NCBI GenBank assembly: GCA_019233165.1
Contig: JAFAMS010000067.1
Coordinates: 1 to 7,572 of the forward strand
Source: Vulcanimicrobiota bacterium
Lineage (GTDB): Bacteria > Vulcanimicrobiota > Vulcanimicrobiia > Vulcanimicrobiales > Vulcanimicrobiaceae
Length of the DNA stretch: 7,572 nucleotides
Direction of reading: 5' to 3'
Part shown: piece by piece, positions 5,831-7,572 of the stretch
How the letters are laid out: each line of letters starts with the position of its first letter
Numbering within the stretch: position 1 is the first letter of the stretch
The notes under the pieces: generated by a model
Told to the model about the DNA's origin: nothing
What the model saw: the letters and a program-made list of their open reading frames with translations, nothing else
Databases searched by the model: none
Translations under genes and position numbers: made by a program

Positions 5831-7572
5831 GGTAGGCGAGCGCAGCTATCGGATCTGCGCGCTGCCGAGCTCGGCCGCGCGCCTTCCGTTTTCGCTCAAA
5901 GTCCTGCTCGAAAACTTGCTGCGCAACGGCGAAGACGGCGAGCGTCTCGTAACCGGCGCTGAGATTCCGTACCGTCCCGTGCGGATCTTGGCGCCGGACT
6001 CTTCGGGCCTTCCGCTCGTCGCCGATCTCGCGACGATGCGAGAGACGATGCGCGAGCTCGGGGCGGATCCGCGTCGCGTCGATCCAACCATCCCCGTCGA
6101 TCTCGTCGTCGATCATTCGCTGATCGTCGACGTCGCCGGGCGCAGCGACGCCGCCGAGCGCAACCTCGCCAACGAGCTTGCGCGCAACAAGGAGCGTTAC
6201 GCGTTCGTCCGCTGGGCGCAGAGCGCGTTCGAACGGCTGCGCGTCGTCCCGCCGGGGAACGGAATCCTCCACCAAATCAACTTGGAAGTTCTCGCCAAAG
6301 TGGTGTGGACGCTCGAAGAAGACGGCGCGACGTGGGCCTGCCCGGACGCGATGATCGGGATGGACAGTCACACGCCGATGGTGAACGCGCTCGGCGTCCT
6401 CGGCTGGGGCGTCGGCGGGATCGAAGCACTCGCGGCGATGCTCGGCGAGCCGATCCCCCTCGCAGTCCCGCGCGTCGTCGGGGTTCGCGTCGTCGGGCGC
6501 GCGCAAGCCGGCGTGACGACGACCGACGTCGTACTGACGCTCACGCAAGAGCTTCGCAAACGCGGGGTCGTCGGTGCCTTCGTCGAGTTCACCGGATCGG
6601 GTCTCGATGCGCTCGGGATTCCCGAACGCGCGACGCTCGCGAACATGGCGCCGGAATACGGCGCGACGATGGGATTTTTCCCGATCGACGCGCAGACGTT
6701 ACGCTACTTGCGCCTCACCGGGCGCGCGGACGAGCACGTCGCTCTGGTCGAAGCCTACGCGAAGGCACAGGGGATGTGGCGCGACGCGAACACCGTCGAG
6801 CCGCAATTTGACGAGATCCTGGAATTCGATCTCGGTGCGGCCGAGCCGAGCCTCGCCGGGCCGCGCCGGCCACAAGATCGCGTTTCCCTTGCGGGCGTCC
6901 CTGCAAGCTTCGAGCGTGCGCTCGAGACGATCCCACATCGCGACGACGAACGAAACGGCGACGTCGTGATCGCCGCGCTGACGAGTTGCACGAACACGTC
7001 CAACCCGGCGGTGATGCTCGCAGCCGGACTGCTCGCGCGCAACGCGGTCGCGCGTGGGCTGCGCTCGAAGCCTTGGGTGAAGACGTCGCTCGCGCCGGGT
7101 TCGCGCGTCGTCGGCGATTATCTCGAGCGCGCCGGGCTGTCGCCGGCGCTGGACGCGCTTGGCTTCCAAACGGTCGGCTACGGCTGCACGACCTGCATGG
7201 GAAATTCGGGCCCGCTCGACGACGAGCTCTCGAGCGAGATCGAAGAACGCGATTTGGTCGTCACCGCGGTTCTCTCGGGTAATCGGAACTTCGAAGGGCG
7301 GATCCATCCGCTTGCAAAGACGAGCTATCTCGCGTCGCCGCCGCTCGTCGTTGCGTACGCGCTCGCCGGCACGGTGCGGCGTGACCTCAGCCGCGAGCCG
7401 CTCGGCCAGGACGCGAGCGGCACGCCGGTTTTCCTTCGCGATCTGTGGCCGAGCGACGCGGAGGTCCAAAGCGCGATCGATGCCGCGCTGGACCGCGAGC
7501 TCTACGTCGAACGGTATCGTGACGGCTTCGCCGGCTCGGCGGCATGGGACGAATTGCGCGGCGGCCGGAGCG
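5805..7572 (+). CDS. acnA: Iron-sulfur aconitate hydratase, AcnA/IRP type, C-terminus beyond right edge
   Basis: Partial gene, 589 codons visible. AcnA interconverts citrate and isocitrate in the TCA cycle using a [4Fe-4S] cluster. Cluster ligands are C395 (TSCTNTSN) and C461/C464 (GCTTCMGNSG), with the same spacing as C437/C503/C506 of human IRP1. Also present are LPFSLKVLLENLLR (27-40), VDHS with H104, HQINLE with H156, D187-S188-H189, ANMAPEYGA (279-287) and SGNRNFEGR with R494 and R499. Two oddities: the region around 41-57 and the stretch before C395 are shorter than in the usual family, and RILAPDSSGLP (60-70) has P64 where most AcnA proteins have Gln (MQDFTGVP). The C-terminal swivel domain lies outside. 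The GTG at 5805 gives SRRATLEVGERSYRICAL, matching normal AcnA N-termini; I found no ATG or other good start nearby. It overlaps the small upstream gene by 26 nt. A divergent AcnA paralogue with another substrate remains possible. Confidence 0.93.
   Translation, partial: MGSRRATLEVGERSYRICALPSSAARLPFSLKVLLENLLRNGEDGERLVTGAEIPYRPVRILAPDSSGLPLVADLATMRETMRELGADPRRVDPTIPVDLVVDHSLIVDVAGRSDAAERNLANELARNKERYAFVRWAQSAFERLRVVPPGNGILHQINLEVLAKVVWTLEEDGATWACPDAMIGMDSHTPMVNALGVLGWGVGGIEALAAMLGEPIPLAVPRVVGVRVVGRAQAGVTTTDVVLTLTQELRKRGVVGAFVEFTGSGLDALGIPERATLANMAPEYGATMGFFPIDAQTLRYLRLTGRADEHVALVEAYAKAQGMWRDANTVEPQFDEILEFDLGAAEPSLAGPRRPQDRVSLAGVPASFERALETIPHRDDERNGDVVIAALTSCTNTSNPAVMLAAGLLARNAVARGLRSKPWVKTSLAPGSRVVGDYLERAGLSPALDALGFQTVGYGCTTCMGNSGPLDDELSSEIEERDLVVTAVLSGNRNFEGRIHPLAKTSYLASPPLVVAYALAGTVRRDLSREPLGQDASGTPVFLRDLWPSDAEVQSAIDAALDRELYVERYRDGFAGSAAWDELRGGRS

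Noticed and set aside
5811..6548. Minus-strand open frame (245 codons) opposite the aconitase start
   Set aside because: Antisense to a well-conserved aconitase; the translation is Arg/Asp-rich and unlike any family I recognise.
6699..7469. Minus-strand open frame (256 codons) opposite the aconitase cluster region
   Set aside because: The plus strand carries all three cluster cysteine motifs here; the antisense frame is a compositional shadow.

Overview
The window is tightly packed, GC-rich bacterial chromosomal DNA (GC-rich by eye, strong G/C third-position preference, plus GTG and TTG starts). I see no insertion sequences, CRISPR arrays, tRNA or rRNA genes, and no gene-free stretch longer than about 50 bases. 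I cannot name the organism. The UbiA protein is of the non-proteobacterial type, and the general look would fit a high-GC, poorly cultured phylum such as Eremiobacterota (WPS-2). That placement is a low-confidence guess.

Left part, minus strand (5491 down to 1): five co-directional genes that look like one operon. In transcription order they are a UbiD-family prenylated-FMN decarboxylase; a UbiA-family aromatic prenyltransferase starting at TTG; a leucine-type periplasmic substrate-binding protein with a twin-arginine-like signal; a membrane protein joining an M48-type peptidase domain to an RDD domain; and a quinone oxidoreductase running off the left edge. The first three junctions are 4-nt stop/start overlaps (TTGA, ATGA, GTGA). 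The last junction is a 23-nt gap with a good Shine-Dalgarno sequence. UbiD and UbiA perform adjacent steps (prenylation and decarboxylation of an aromatic acid) in ubiquinone synthesis or the late futalosine route to menaquinone. A quinone oxidoreductase at the end of the operon fits a quinone theme. The binding protein and the M48/RDD protein are the unexplained members.

Right part, plus strand (5540 to the right edge): a small protein resembling the muconolactone isomerase/YciI dimeric alpha-beta fold, whose end overlaps the probable GTG start of an AcnA/IRP-type iron-sulfur aconitase that runs off the right edge. The two transcription units diverge from a 48-bp gap at 5492-5539.

Most worth a second look: the M48 domain has RExxH in place of HExxH while keeping the downstream Glu motif; the aconitase is unusually compact and has Pro where AcnA proteins normally have a substrate-binding Gln; and quinone-synthesis enzymes are translationally coupled to an orphan binding protein and an atypical M48/RDD protein. 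I did not find a clear defence, mobile or otherwise wholly new system.
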